From Phoronis australis (taxonomy: Eukaryota; Phoronida; Phoronidae), in the NCBI GenBank assembly GCA_002633005.1, contig NMRA01000154.1, forward strand, positions 357,766 to 381,156: 23,391 nt of DNA, written 5' to 3'. The notes below the pieces were generated by a model. That model saw only the letters and a list, made by a program, of their open reading frames with translations. It made no database searches and was not told where the DNA came from. Below, in pieces: positions 1 through 11,959 of this stretch; position 1 is the first letter of the stretch; each line of letters begins with the position of its first letter. Made by a program: the position numbers and the translations under genes.

Positions 1-26
1 CCCCCCCCCCCCTAAATCCGCCTATG
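1..26 (-). repeat. Transposon end-like sequence cut by the window edge
   Basis: Poly-C followed by taaatccgcc reads on the minus strand as GGCGGATTTAGGGGG, close to the end at 19076-19098. The element would extend to the left of the window. Confidence 0.35.
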
Positions 27-3000
27 CAACCAACCAGTCTGAGAGCAAAGAAACTAAACAAGATAATCATGCACGCTAAATGATGTTTCTACTGCCAATT
101 AAAAACTTCCAGACACTGTTTGTATTTTATATCACTGAGCATGTACAACAAGTACATGTACCTGACACTAGGCAACCAAAAATAGTATTTTCAGTTGAAT
201 TTCTATGTATGGAATCAAAAAGACCAAACTTTTGACCTTTATTCATAACTTTTACTCGTTCTCTCCGAACACCAAGAGTCATTTTGTTACAGCTTTCTAT
301 ATCCTTACCAATCATTTAGTTTGACTGTTGGGTTCTTAAATCAGGTGGTACGACAAGACGTTACTTTAATTTTGGACGGAGGGATGAATATTATACTTAG
401 CCAGGCAGTATCGAGTATCTATCCGTAATGTGCACGTATTAGTGTTGTTCCTAAAAGAGGTCATTTTTAAGCTGAAATTTTTGCATGTTTCAAGCAAAAG
501 TTTCAGGGGGTATAAAAATATACAGACAGGTCAATGAGTGTATTAGGGTGGTTGGTGTCGTTTGAGGTGGATAAAATTCCACTGGTAAATTTTCAACCAA
601 TTCCAGTGTAACGGGTCATGTTGAGAAATTTTCGATTCCATAGGTTCTCTCAGAAATTGCTATTTAAATCGTTCCAATTTTCCCCAAATATGCGACTTTT
701 GAGATTTTCGGAGAGTTCCTTGTGTTCGCCTCCAGCAGGCGTTAGAAACGGGAGGATGGAAAATATCCCCACTCAGCCCTCCCCCTCCGCAACTAAACAG
801 GGATGTATGAAGCGGTAAGGGACCAAAACATCTGTTGGTGTGCAGATGTGAAGATGAAACCCTTGTGGCGACCGGCATAGGCGAGAGGTTGGAAAGCCGA
901 GAAAAGGAAGACGCAGCAAAACGTGTTGGTGTTGGAGGGAAACATTTGTTATCCGCCATCTCTGGATTTATCATTTCGGAGTTTGAAATTTTATTGGAGT
1001 TCCCAGTTCTTTGAAAAATGCACTATGTGTCGTCCGCTCACACCAAAACGTTGCCCTGTTAATACAAACTTCGAGAAAGTTTGACCAAACTTGTTCAGAA
1101 CGGATTCTAAGGAGCTCAAGCACATTAATTTAGGATTTCAAATTTACAAAGATAATGCTTAGGCAATTCAACACTGTGTTTCTCCAGGGAACTTATTGTC
1201 TGGTAAGGTGTACTAAAGTCTTATGTTGCATTTGGGGTAACGTTTAAAAATTTTACGCCATTTGATATATACATGTACCCAAGCTCTTGAAAGGGGCCTG
1301 ATGAGGGCATCCATGGTTACCATTTTCTTGTTATTTATTTCATTTTTTCTTCAGAAATCCATCACGAAGACGGATTCGATGATGAAATCAATTGCCTCTC
1401 TTTGAATTTCTGTGAAGGAAGGAGTCCCTTCTCTGACGATGTCCCCTCTTGGAGGGGTGGACCATGCCATTTACCCGTTTGTTCTCTTATAATTCCCGCG
1501 CTGTCAACTTTTAAGCAGGGGAAACAGATAAAATGTTAAACCAGTCCTGCTCACGAAATCCAAGAACACGTTCATACAAACACAATTATACCATCATGAC
1601 TTGTGTCTCAAACAACCAAATTTTGAGACAGCATTTACCGAAATCGAAAGACAAATAGGTATTGAAGACCATTATTTTGTGATTTACAAAAAATCGACAT
1701 TCCCGGTGGTTTTGCGACAATGAAATACCGACACACTTCCCAAAGAAATACAAGAATAGTATTTTTTAGATCGTTATTAGAAATACATCGTTGAAATGGA
1801 GTTCGCAGGAAACTCGCTGTGTAGATTAGTCGGCTTGGAGTGTAATTTGCAACATTCATGTACTGCCAATCGTGAAGGAAATTTCGGTGATTGTGTACTC
1901 ATTGACTGTTACACCAGGCTATCACGAAAATGAAACAGAATTAGCGTAAACTAATGAATTGGAATAAACACGTTTTGTGTACCATTAGTTGTTACAATAA
2001 GTTGGCAAGTGACGCCCCAACGTGGCAAGGTTATTTTCTGCTGGTAACCTGCAAGCCATGATATGATTTACAAGTCTATTTGCTTAGGAAGGTCCATTCT
2101 TTTTATTACATTGTTGAATGCTATGAGCTAATTGCGTAAGAATTCATGATGCTTCAGTGAATTTTTGCTGAAACGCCGAAAAAAATTTCAATCACTGGAC
2201 TACAATGTAAACACTCTTTGCCAATTAGAAAAAAAATTCTCGGAAACTAGTGTTTCGGTGAATCTTTAAATAGTTTAATCAAATTCGGCCAGGTTTACAT
2301 CCTTTTCCCCACCAAGTGGCAGCTCTTAAATTCTAGGACACTGTACCCACTACGTGACCCGGAACCACACCCTTTCAAAGTGCACCGCTTCAAAACATGT
2401 CCTAATAGGGCGAACTTCACCTGTACTGCACCCTAATAAAGAGAATAAAGACGAAACTATAACCGAAGTTAGTGGGACATTGTTCTACTCAGTACAATAT
2501 GATCCGTTGCTCCCCGTGTGCGGTCTCTGTGCGTTTTAGGAGTATCCTGATGTTAGGCCTACTTTGATACCTCTAAGCTTTGTATTTAGACAGTACGTCC
2601 TTTTGGCGCCCCTAGAAATTGAAATTCATTGAAGGTATCCCCTGAAGTTTAAAATGATACTCTAAACGCGTACTGTCAACACTTAGGCGAAGTCGAATTA
2701 GACCGCGACCACCTTCCCCTCTAGTGGCACCTTTCTACAGACTTCCTAAAGCGACCAAAAGTGGGAGGTCGAGGGTATACGTGGTGCAGATGGAGCTTAA
2801 AACTGGTGTCGGCTAGGGGTGCAAGGAACTTACAAAAAGTGGGTAGTGGCGCAGTCGAGCAAGGGAGGTGCGCTCGCCTTCGTTTCGTTCCCCACTGAAA
2901 CAATTCCAGCTTCCTACTCTCAGTATATATGTGTAAAATCGGTTGCTGATCTCATCGCAGAGATCTGCGGTATGCTGCCCCTTAGCGGGAATACCTAACA

Positions 3001-3239
3001 ACGTAATATGAACAAAGTCTCTTCATAAAGGTAAGAAGATCTGGCCACAAAAACTGCCTTTAAGTTTACGGTCAATCGAAATTTTTAACTCAGATCAATG
3101 ATTTAATCATCATTGTGGATTGTTGACTTAATCACTTATAGAATTGGAAAACTGACAGTTTCTTCCCCACATGAATAGTTCCCTACTAGCTAGTACCCAA
3201 AAGAGTGTTTCCCAGTCTTGATGTTACGCAGGCCTAATG

Positions 3240-3249
3240 NCCCCCCCCC
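3240..3249. other. Assembly ambiguity (N) before a poly-C run
   Basis: One N at 3240 is followed by nine C. The true length of the poly-C tract is uncertain and a small gap may be hidden here. Confidence 0.9.
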
Positions 3250-4033
3250 TCTCCCGTTCACATGTTTCCTCGGTCTGTTTCTCTGACCCAATGCTCTCCC
3301 TACCCTGTGCGCTCATCTCAATTATGTCAATGAGATTCGTGAACTTAGAAACGTTAGTGATGCGTGAAAGGCGCCACTAGCGGGAGTCTCCACCAAGATG
3401 GCAAACGTTCGACATACATGCAACTGAATAACAGGAACCTGTAAAGAGATCGTGTTAAGTGGAACAACAGGCATTTACAGCGGTGGAGGAGTTGGTATAA
3501 GTGTCTTTGACTATCCGATGGGTTGTATATCTCTGCCGGTGATAAGTTTGGTTGCGTTTGAGAACCATAGCTACACCTGTAGAGGTTGAGATGGCTATCA
3601 CTGTTACGGGCGTTAATTACATGTGAATAACGGGAATTAATCGAGGCGATTTACTTTACGAAAATGGTAACAATGACAAAAATGCCGCCGATTCTCTGAC
3701 ATTGCAAACCATCGCTACGCTTTTGGTGGGATCAAACTGGATAACAGGTGAACCAATTCTAGTGGTGAAGGTTAAACGGATTGCAAAGAAAAATTTCACA
3801 TACCTGTCACCCACCAGTATGGAGACCGCCTGCGAAGATGTACCTTTCTTAACACGAGTCATCAAGATGTCGCCTTAGCTATGAGGGGCCTACTTCCTGT
3901 TCTGAACACTTTCGGCTTTCTTCTCTTTTTACTCGAACACACTAACACGCGCCCATTCACAAGCACCCGTGCAATAAAGCAAACCACAGGCTACATGTAC
4001 TATGTATTTCATACACGCTCGGTCGTACACTCG

Positions 4034-4083
4034 CTGGTTCCCTGCGTGCCTCTAGGCTCACTGGTTCCTTGCGTGTCGCTAGG
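4034..4083 (+). repeat. 27-bp tandem duplication
   Basis: ctggttccctgcgtgcctct is followed 27 bases later by ctggttccttgcgtgtcgct, two imperfect tandem copies. Confidence 0.8.
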
Positions 4084-4645
4084 TGGTCAGTAGCCAGCAC
4101 GCAGGTATCACTTAATTTTCCTTGGGAATTTTTTACACCGGCGTATCTGATTGGCTAGTGGAATTCTCAACAAGCAGAGCTTTACGCAAACAAACTAGTG
4201 GCATGACTGATGGACTCAAGTGTAAATGTGATATGTTGTATAGTCAAATCGGTGCTTAAAATATAAGCTAAGGAAATGTGAATCCTAGAAATTGTGGTTG
4301 CGCCTTTTCGAAGTGCATCTTCTACTGTCGATGACTTTTGGTTACGATACTGTCCTGTATTCATAGAGTATGAATAACACACCGGTTAAATCGGCCAGAT
4401 ATGTGTTTATTGTACATGTATGTGATTCAAGCACGCGTCTATTAAACATCACTGCAAAAACGAAATAGTTGCTGCGAAGCCACTTGCATGACAAGGCAAA
4501 AAATCGTTCACAGTCCGCCATTTTTTCACGGTGTTGTAAAGCTAACCAATGACTGCTGAGGTTACATCAACCAATGCTAAAGCGCTTGCCATTGCGTGAT
4601 ACCTGCGTGCTGGCTACGCACGCTAGAGGACAAGCGAGGGGCGTA

Positions 4646-4682
4646 CACACACACACGCACACGTATAGGCCTACGCACACGC
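4646..4682. repeat. (CA)n microsatellite, interrupted
   Basis: Runs of acacacacacac, then cgcacacgtata and acgcacacgc. Reading frames through it on both strands are not considered genes. Confidence 0.9.
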
Positions 4683-6331
4683 TTATGCAGTTTAGCAAGG
4701 GCTCATACGCAACGATATCCAACAATTCGGTGTCACCGTCCCGAGACAACAGATTTCGTCATCTCAATCATTAACCAATGGAACAGTACAGCTTTTTCAC
4801 AACTTAGTCGATCCTTGATTATGACCTGGGCCAATGGCCTAAACTCCAAACTCCAAATCGTACACGAAATTATTTTCCTTATTCTTCCTGCTTTAGTACA
4901 AATCTCAAGATAAGTTTATTATCCTGCACTGAATTATACAGTCATCCAAGCAAACACCCGAGCCCCGAATAATTCCCTTTTATATTGAGTTCCTATCGGA
5001 GTAGAACGGAAAAATAATTTCGAGCCCGATTTCGAGTACAAAAATTAGACCATGAGCCTCGATTGTCCTGAGTAGCTCAACTGCACCCGCTAAAAACACT
5101 GGTTAGCTAAAGAAGTAGACAGCTGTCGTGCATCAAAACATGGGAATAATGATGAGGACGTCAATTTATCTTCATAAGCCAATTTACTACACTAGCTTCT
5201 GTCAGTCATACCTTTCTCATAGTTCCCTAATACACTGGGAAAATAACTCTTTAGTATAGGCACACGTTGTCCCAACTTCCTGATATTCGTTGCGAAAGTG
5301 AAGAGAACGTAAATGGATGAATACATACATGTACATGTATTAAGGGTATTATGAACATGACGCAGCTGTTGCCGTGCGTGGCTATACAAGAGCTTCCGAC
5401 TTTCTGAGTGTATGAGAGGACACTGAGAAAACTTAACTTTGCCACCGACATACACAAACGAAAATAACGTAATTACCAATTAAGCATTATCTGAGCTCTT
5501 GTACCAATGCGTAATAAATTTCAATCAGCCTAGTATTTTCAGTGCTTTTAACAAGGTTATGTCCAGCAAGAACAGTTTCCTGCGAGTTCGTCAAGATCTC
5601 GCAAGGTCACACTAGTAAAAGGCCATTGTTTCACGAGTACGCGTGCATTTTATAGGTCCACCAGCAAAGTTACGGTAGTGCAGGACGTAATGTACCCTCT
5701 GACACAGCGCCACCTATACTGCAAAGCTAACTTTCGCTTAGCACTGTGATAGAGTGTAGCCGTAATGGTGAACTGTGGGAGAAACTGCACTACCGTTATA
5801 TGAACCATGACAGGGGGTTCTTATTAAGAAAAGTATGCGTACGTGTAAGTTTACTGCAAGGAAGTCAAGCAACGACTTGCAGAGATGCAGAGTAGCTCCT
5901 CTAAGCCTCCAACGCCTATGAGTCGGCTTCGTGCAAGCCGAAAATAAGTTAAGTATATTGTATTGAATTTCTTATTTGGATAGCCAGCTGAGTTGATGTA
6001 GCAGTACACGTATAGGTGTCGCATTAGTGCTGCGCATCAACTACGAACAAATACCAGAAAACTATACGCAGATAATGAGACTATGATTGCCATGTTGTTG
6101 CCCAGGGGAGATCAACATGAAGTTAAAAACTAAAAGCGAGTAATAGTGATAAGGGGACCAGTCTATGTCCTCGTTGAAAGGCTAAGCGTTCGTTGCTACT
6201 GTAAGACATTTGACTTTTTTTCTAAGACCAACCAGGCAGAATAGACAGGAGACTCCTAGTCTCTGCTCTGGTACAAGTCTAAGGCACAAAGCGGTCATGT
6301 GGGACTCTGGTGGTGATACATTTTAATTTCA

Positions 6332-6383
6332 CGATTTCAAGATCACATCAACTTAACTGTTCTATGATGTGATCTTGAAATCG
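6332..6383. repeat. Perfect 19-bp hairpin
   Basis: Arms 6332-6350 and 6365-6383 (cgatttcaagatcacatca and its reverse complement) flank a 14-base loop. It lies 24 bases inside the intron after the third SEA exon. Origin unknown; a tiny foldback element or a selected RNA structure are both possible. Confidence 0.95.
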
Positions 6384-6407
6384 CCTTTTGGTTACAGGCA
6401 CACGTAC

Positions 6408-6626
6408 TTTTCTAACACTTCAGGATGAAATTCAAAAATCACTCTACTGTAATAAGATGCCGTACCGTTCGCGTCAGCTACCACAACAATCGTTTCTCCT
6501 TCATACAGAAAAACAGGCCAATGTCTTCCCAGAACAGCAGTAGCCTGTGCAATGACTTGCAATCTTTCATTAATGGTCATAGTTCCTCGCAGTACTAAGC
6601 CGTGATCCACCATAATCGAGCCTTTC
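6408..6626 (-). CDS. SEA domain, third exon with GSIMV cleavage motif
   Basis: The acceptor cttcctatttggttgtag is strong and starts the exon in phase 2, matching the 62-nt exon. The first residues are KGSIMVDHGLVL: the GSxxV pattern is the site where SEA domains break their own chain between Gly and Ser. A helix (INERLQVIAQATAVLG) follows, as expected. The donor chosen is GAAAA|gtacgt, ending in phase 2; an alternative donor GAACG|gtacgg at 6466/6465 would end the exon in phase 1 and drop the last 19 residues, perhaps a better fit to a phase 1 neighbour. No downstream exon was recognised, so the tail of the protein (membrane segment or stop) is missing. Confidence 0.66.
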
Positions 6627-7202
6627 CTACAACCAAATAGGAAGGTGATCAAGGGTCCAGAGACATGTCTCAAAGAGCTCAACAAATTGAAGTACGCAGG
6701 CAAATTGTAAACACGCCTCATATAAAATAGATCCACGCTAACAACAGAGGCTAAGATTAAAATGTCATCTCCTGTATCAATACTGAGGGAAATCGAAAGT
6801 ACTGAGCAACGAGGACACTAATTTGGGGCCAATTCCGGAAATGAGCTCAGCTGTACCCTCTACAATAAGATCGGGTCACTCATGTATTATGTTAACTACA
6901 AACACTCGACTTAAAAGCTGTTCAAGGTGATTTCGGAACAGAGTCTCAGGGGTGCCTCGAAAATCAAGTTCTCCAACAGTTCCCGTCTTTAGGGCTACCG
7001 ATACCAACAATTCCAAATCTCTCGAAATAAATAGCACTCGATTTAACCGTATTGTCTTTTAACTGAGCTAGTCTTCTTGAACAAAAATTGTTGCACCACC
7101 ATATCTCTTAAGAAGCCTCCTGTTGGCAGATGATAGAAGATATACAAGACATCGTCTGTGAGTCATCACACGCGTACCCTAAAATCTAGGGGACCTTTTA
7201 CT

Positions 7203-7420
7203 GAAAAAGAGCACGGGGACTAAAAAAAAAAAACAAAAAAAAAAAACGGGGCACTACATTCAGACCTATGAATCGTGCGTTCGCGCCGAATTCCTGTGGA
7301 TTTCGTCTCGTTTTCTCGGACTTTTTGTTTCTCTGAGGCGGACCTTTTTGCTCACTTCGTCAAATGGGGGGCTCCTTCGAGCCCCCCGAGGCCCCCTGGG
7401 TGCTCGCATTGTCACGATGC
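7203..7420 (+). repeat. Dispersed repeat, copy A
   Basis: About 215 bases match 19603-19829 in the same direction. Shared landmarks are cggggac/gaggac-taaaa, a poly-A run then cgggg, cttcag/attcag followed by ctatg or ctgtg, ggatttcgtctcgttttc, and the near-identical cggactttttgtttctctga. It ends in a G/C-rich palindrome (ggggggctc/gagcccccc). It lies in the intron between the second and third SEA exons. Probably a short non-autonomous element; the family is not recognised. Confidence 0.8.
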
Positions 7421-7690
7421 CAATGACACCACTTTATGATCGCCAAATAGGGACTAAAGAGACGGTTCAACTTCTGAAATTTTGGGTCCACAACATCATG
7501 CTGAAAATGCTAAGGAAACAGGCTTTAAGTGGCTATAAACAGGTCTTCAAAACCCAACTTTTATTCAGTCCACTTACTATTATGAAATTGGCCCGCAAGA
7601 TGTTTCTCAGTCGAAATAATTGTAATTTTGGGGCAAATGCTACTGTCAATTCACTGCGCGACTAAAAAATCTGTTCTCATTTCAGTAAGG

Positions 7691-7775
7691 AATAATTTGA
7701 GACCAATTTTATAGCGGTTCAAATAGTCAAAATCAAAAGTCATATGCTGTGACAGAAGGCGTCTTTATACCCGAT
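7691..7775 (+). repeat. 85-bp dispersed repeat, copy 1
   Basis: Resembles 12159-12243. The most similar part is aatttgagaccaattt, followed by atcaaaagt and a diverged stretch in which GT.AC, AAGGC, TT.ATA and CC keep the same spacing. It lies about 270 bases past copy A of the larger repeat. Confidence 0.65.
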
Positions 7776-7944
7776 GGTACCAGTTGCCCACTAAAAATGG
7801 CACACCGATTTGAACATGAAATCTGGCCTGTGGTGGGTCATCAATGGCTACTTTTGCTGTACTGTATGTTGAGATGCCAAGTTAGAGTCATTTAACTATG
7901 ATAAGATGGTTTATTTTTTAATGGCGCCCTTGGAAACTTGTTAC

Positions 7945-8006
7945 CTGAATCCTGTTATTTCCATGGACAAGTATCCATTTAAATGGTCCTTGTACACTTC
8001 ATTCAT
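7945..8006 (-). CDS. SEA domain, 62-nt middle exon
   Basis: This small exon was found by looking for the piece missing between the two larger SEA exons. The acceptor is tttgtgtctattttctag and the donor GGATTCAG|gtaaca. It reads in phase 0 from the previous exon and ends in phase 2 for the next: MNEVYKDHLNGYLSMEITGF, with the last Arg or Ser split by the intron. In SEA domains this position holds a helix that leads into the strand before the G-S cleavage site, and the piece fits in both length and pattern. Both splice signals are good and the phases match on each side, so I trust it despite its size. Confidence 0.66.
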
Positions 8007-8887
8007 CTAGAAAATAGACACAAAGTTTGAGCGGCATGCAACACGCGACTCCAATCCTCAACAGTCGTTATCATGTTCCATGGTACATGCACATCGACAC
8101 AAAGTAATACGGGAATTCAATATGCAACCCTGCGCCGTCTTTGGCAAACCAGATCGAAAGTGCCAAATACACGCCTGGGCGTATCAAAATCGTAGCCGGT
8201 GCCTGAGACATTCTCCTTAATAATAATATCCGTACAGGTTAAGGTTTCAGCAACCGTTTCCTGTAAAACACGGAAAAGCTGAAAGGTTGAATGAAATGCG
8301 CCTCAAGCAAAAACAGCATAGTTTCGAAATATTATCACATTTTCTTTCAGGCCCGCAACTTGTGTGGGCCAACGTGTACTCTGCTGAAATAGTAATGAAA
8401 AACATCCTGAAGTTTGCGAGTCTCACTGCATTAAGCCAATAGCCTGACCAGAGTTTCCAAATTTTGACCAATTCAATCGCAGGTTATCTGAAAGCCCAAC
8501 GGCAGTGAATGTTGAAACAGCCATGATAATGACATTTTGAAGTCGATTAGATAAGATTAAGGTAATATAAGACCCTAGAAGTAAATTTGGCTTACAGCAG
8601 AGTATTATATTTCAGAAACGCTGATCGAATTCAAAATAAACTTTCAGATAGCAGGATTTATGCATGAATCACTGTTGAAATTTTGTTTTTAACATGGTCC
8701 ACTGATGCAAGAGGGACTATCAAAGAATAGTACTTTCTAATGCTTAAGAGTAAATGCGCATATTTTGTCGATAAGACCTTACCTAACTTTCAACCGTAAA
8801 TACATGCAGCTCATTTCTGCATCTAGTCCGTTAACAGCGTCAAGACTTGACAACGAATGAAATTACGTTTGCCTCTGGAATACTTAC

Positions 8888-8994
8888 CACTTCTTTACAA
8901 CGCTCTGCAAATGGAATCGTCACCTGGTGGCTCATTTCGGTGAACGATTCGTTGAACGTTCCATTCAAGGTAACGGAAGTATATACCGTCGTTA
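8888..8994 (-). CDS. SEA domain, first exon
   Basis: This exon has a strong acceptor (tgctttctttttag) and a strong donor (GAAGTG|gtaagt). It starts in phase 1, as needed after TSP1-2, and ends in phase 0. The 35 whole codons include VTLNGTFNESF and QVTIPFAERCKEV, the first strand and helix of a SEA domain. SEA is an extracellular fold found close to the membrane in mucins, agrin and adhesion receptors, often cleaved by itself. Assignment rests on the fit with the next two exons rather than on this piece alone. The stretch is open on the plus strand too, but that reading carries no recognisable domain. Confidence 0.68.
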
Positions 8995-9867
8995 CTAAAA
9001 AGAAAGCACCTAATCAACCAGCCGAAGAGTCAGGAATGAGCTTATTTATGATAAAATTGGAAACAACAGTCACTTATAGTAGCCGTAAAACATGCAATTT
9101 AAGGAAGTTATTCAAACGTAAATTCAAGGCGGGACATGACTTTATGTAGAGTTTGGTGTTGGTGGAGAATTTTGCCAAACATGACGTTATTCAAGCCGTA
9201 AGAAGTAGACATTTGTTGACATGTGATTCTGTAGAGTCCCCATATCGAACCCTGTTTTTTTGGAAAACACACAAAACTGACACGTGACTTGCTACTACAG
9301 AATTACTGCTTTCGCCGTAAGATAAAAGTATCTTTCAGGTAAAAAACATTGTACAGTGTATTGAAAAGTGGCCCCACAGTCGTTGATAAACTCGTTCAAA
9401 GCGTTAGCGACGCTTTTATTTTATTCAAACTTTTGAAAAAGTTCTCCAAACTTCTGAAGGTTGGCCTTTCTGGTGTAGCGTTCTACAATTAAGACCCCCG
9501 CGAGGCCTGGTCAATCCGTTAAGGACACCTAAAAATATGGCGCGTTGTGGGTGATGCTATGACCAAGTGAGTAGATCAGAAGCTCAAAGGAGAAGCTGGA
9601 GATACATCTGGAGGAGGTTCACAGTGACACTCGGTTCGAGGATACTTTGGGAGATTTTGACTGGATGGATGAAGAGGAATTTCCACGTGTACCTTTAGAG
9701 GTTGGCGATTTTAAGTTCTGTGATGTCAGGTAGGTGGTAATGAACGCCAAGTCGGGATCACCTCCAGGACCCTCGGGGCTACCGTACATAGTTTATCATA
9801 AGTGTCCAAGGTTATTACACCGCCATTGGAAGCTGTTGAGAGTGATTTGGCGCTCTAAGGAGTTGCC

Positions 9868-10812
9868 TTGGAGATGGGGAAGGCGGAAGGGGTGGACATT
9901 CTGAAAGGCCAATTCTCTGTGAAGATTGCTGACTTCCGTCCTATCTCGTTATTGGATGTGGAGGGGAAAGTCATTTTCGCTGTGCTAGTAGACAGACTAA
10001 CGACATATTTCTTGGAGAACAGTTACATTAACCCTTCAGTGCAGAAGGGAGGCATTCCCGGCTACTCTGGTTGTTTAGAACACAACTGCGTGATCACGGA
10101 TTTAACCAAGGATGCAAAGAAATTAAAGAAAGACCTGTCTGTGGTATGGCTTGACATGGCCAATGCTTATGGGTCGATGCCACACAAGCTTATAGAGAAG
10201 GCGATGTGTATGTATCATTTGCCCGAAGATCTGCGTTCTCTTATCAGCAAATACTTCACGGGAGCAAGAATGAGATTCTCAGTTAATGGTTTTACAACAG
10301 AGTGGCAACCTTTGCAGAAGGGGATCATGAGAGGGTGCACAATTTCTATAATTCTGTTGGTGATGGCCGTGAATGTTATGGTTAAGGGAGCATTCAAAGA
10401 GTGGAGGGGACCTTTATCGCAGAACAAGCGTCTACCAAGTTGTCGTGCATATGTGGATGATTTCACTGTTACAACTCAGTCGGCATTAGGGGCAGGACGG
10501 ATTCTGAAAGCCTTGGGTGATCTAGCCAGGTGTGCGTTCAAAGTAGCAAAATGAAGGAGTTCAGTGCTGGTTCGAGGGAACATTAACCCACATTTCGCTT
10601 TTAAGGTGGATGAACATGTGATACCTTCGGTGTCTGGCAAATCAGTGAAGTATCTGGGGAAGAAGTATGACGGCACATTGAAAGATGGAGACCATGTAAA
10701 AGCGGCGCTGAAAAGTTTACAGGAAAATCATCAGAAGATCGATAAGTATGGATTACCTGGTCGCTTTAAGGTCTGGTGTTATCAGTTTGGTCTATTCCCA
10801 AAGGCCGTGTAG
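9868..10812 (+). pseudogene. Reverse transcriptase domain (broken)
   Basis: Reverse transcriptase core of the retrotransposon. The first open part (228 codons) shows FRPISLLDVEGK at residues 23-34, the active-site strand VVWLDMANAYGS with Asp 96, the GIMRGCTIS loop at 152-160, and the catalytic AYVDD at 194-198, so all three catalytic aspartates remain. The frame stops at 10552-10554 after AFKVAK, where relatives read on, and continues in the same frame through PSVSGKSVKYLGK to a second stop at 10810. About 120 bases upstream, another frame reads SGSPPGPSGLPYIVYHK, the N-terminal part of the same domain, separated by a one-base shift. The first codon here is TTG, an arbitrary open-frame edge rather than a true start. 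Confidence 0.85.
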
Positions 10813-11186
10813 CCTTTGACAGTGTACGAACTACCTATTACAGCAGCGGAAAGGGAGGAGCGTTTTGTCAGCCGCTGGTTGCGCATATGGTAAGGCATTC
10901 CCCCAACTTTCACTAGGTTGGGCCTGTGCATGAGATCTATTGTGGAAGAGCAGTTGTTAAGTGCAGGACTTTCCTGACTCTGAGGGACTCGAAAGATGAT
11001 GATAACAGTGGTGAAAAGAGAGCAGGCTTCACCATAAAGATTTGGTAGGGGCAGTTTCTAGAGGACGTGAAGGCCTTGGCATGAAACCGTTTAAGAGGTG
11101 GAAGACAACTAGAGAGTAATATCGTCGTTCTATGGTTTTAGACGAAGTACGTCACTTAGAAGAGGAGAAGCGCTTTTTGTCATGCT

Positions 11187-11501
11187 GTGGGTTTGAGAAG
11201 GCAGGGCGCCTGGACAGCATGGGAGGGGGTTCACAGTAGGCGCATTACAGCGAACAACCTGATTTCATGTGACCAGTATAGATTAAGTTTTCTCCTGCGT
11301 TCTGTGTATGGCGTACTCCCTAGTCCGACAAATCTGAATTTGTTTGGAAGGATGGAAGACGATTCTTGCGTCAGTTGTGGGGAGCGCTGCACGTTACAGC
11401 ACGTTTTGTCATCCTGTAAGTCGGCTTTGGCGGAAGGCAAATTCAAGTGGAGACATGATATGATTCTCAATGTGATTGTTCATATTTTGGACCTTGAATG
11501 A
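11187..11501 (+). pseudogene. CCHC knuckle region of the retrotransposon (broken)
   Basis: This open segment lies after the reverse transcriptase. It contains CVSCGERCTLQHVLSSC, a CX2CX7HX4C knuckle (Cys 61, 64, His 72, Cys 77 of the segment), followed by KFKWRHDMILN. In R2-like and related elements such a knuckle sits between the reverse transcriptase and the endonuclease and helps bind target DNA or the RNA end. The frame differs from that of the reverse transcriptase and from the endonuclease that follows, so at least two insertions or deletions separate these parts. Confidence 0.75.
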
Positions 11502-11542
11502 AGGAAGGCGGTTAGCAACACCGACAGCCAGCTAATATCATT

Positions 11543-11959
11543 TTGCAGAGAAGCTGCATCCGGGAAGAGGAAAGATGCGGGTGTATTGTCTACAGCGATC
11601 GGAAAATGCTTGTGGATGTAATGCCATTGGCAGTATTCCTGAGCCATGAAGTGATGACGACACTCCGGCCTGACTTGGTATTATGGTCAGATGCTACAAA
11701 GACGGTCATCATAGTAGAACTGACACTACCATGGGAACCCCGAATGGTAGAGTCCAATGAGAGGAAAAGGCTTAAGTATGCAGAACTTTCCCATGATTGT
11801 TCAGTAGCTGGTTGGAAGTGTTTTTGTATGCCAATTGAAGTAGGATGTAGAGGTTTCATCGGGAGCAGCATGTCGAGGTTGACGAAGTTCCTAGGTATCG
11901 GCACAGTGTCGAGGAAGAATTTGGTGCAGACAGTGATGAGATCTGCTGAAGAGGTATGA
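11543..11959 (+). pseudogene. Restriction-like endonuclease domain of the retrotransposon (broken)
   Basis: The 138-codon open segment carries the restriction-like nuclease of the element, which nicks the target to prime reverse transcription. RPDLVLW holds the Pro-Asp (43-44) and IIVELTLPWEPRM the Glu 59 of the PD-(D/E)XK-type site, followed by ERKRLKYAEL with a conserved Lys, and CMPIEVGCRGFIG further on. The frame ends at EEV with a normal-looking stop, so this is the true C-terminus of the element protein. About 160 bases of 3' untranslated sequence follow. Confidence 0.78.

Larger units (their letters stand above)
27..6331. other. Stretch without a supportable gene
   Basis: Apart from the small repeats listed, I see no domain, conserved motif or chain of in-phase exons on either strand. 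Open stretches (for example minus 660-974, minus 1635-1859, minus 2813-3001, minus 3656-3865, minus 5192-5479) lack recognisable residues. Any final exons of the minus-strand modular gene should lie here or further left; a short membrane-spanning exon could easily have escaped notice. Confidence 0.55.

Noticed and set aside
660-974. Overlapping open frames on both strands
   Set aside because: Neither shows a domain or good splice borders; composition is low in complexity.
3808-3868. Minus-strand exon-like piece with a strong donor GACAG|gtatgt (RVKKGTSSQAVSILVGD)
   Set aside because: The acceptor is poor and its start phase does not fit the end of the third SEA exon; the faint likeness to a PKD/REJ strand is too little to call.
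6898-7075. Minus-strand open stretch with RGTPETLFRNHLEQLL
   Set aside because: No recognisable domain, no matching splice phases with neighbouring exons, ends in a stop.
8776-8810. Possible mini-exon on the minus strand ending AAGTTAG|gtaagg, reading ATG AGC TGC ATG TAT
   Set aside because: Its start phase does not fit the first SEA exon, whereas the exon at 8006-7945 fits in phase on both sides and in SEA pattern.
8847-9149. 100-codon plus-strand ORF
   Set aside because: It is antisense to the first SEA exon, which has good splice signals and matching phases.
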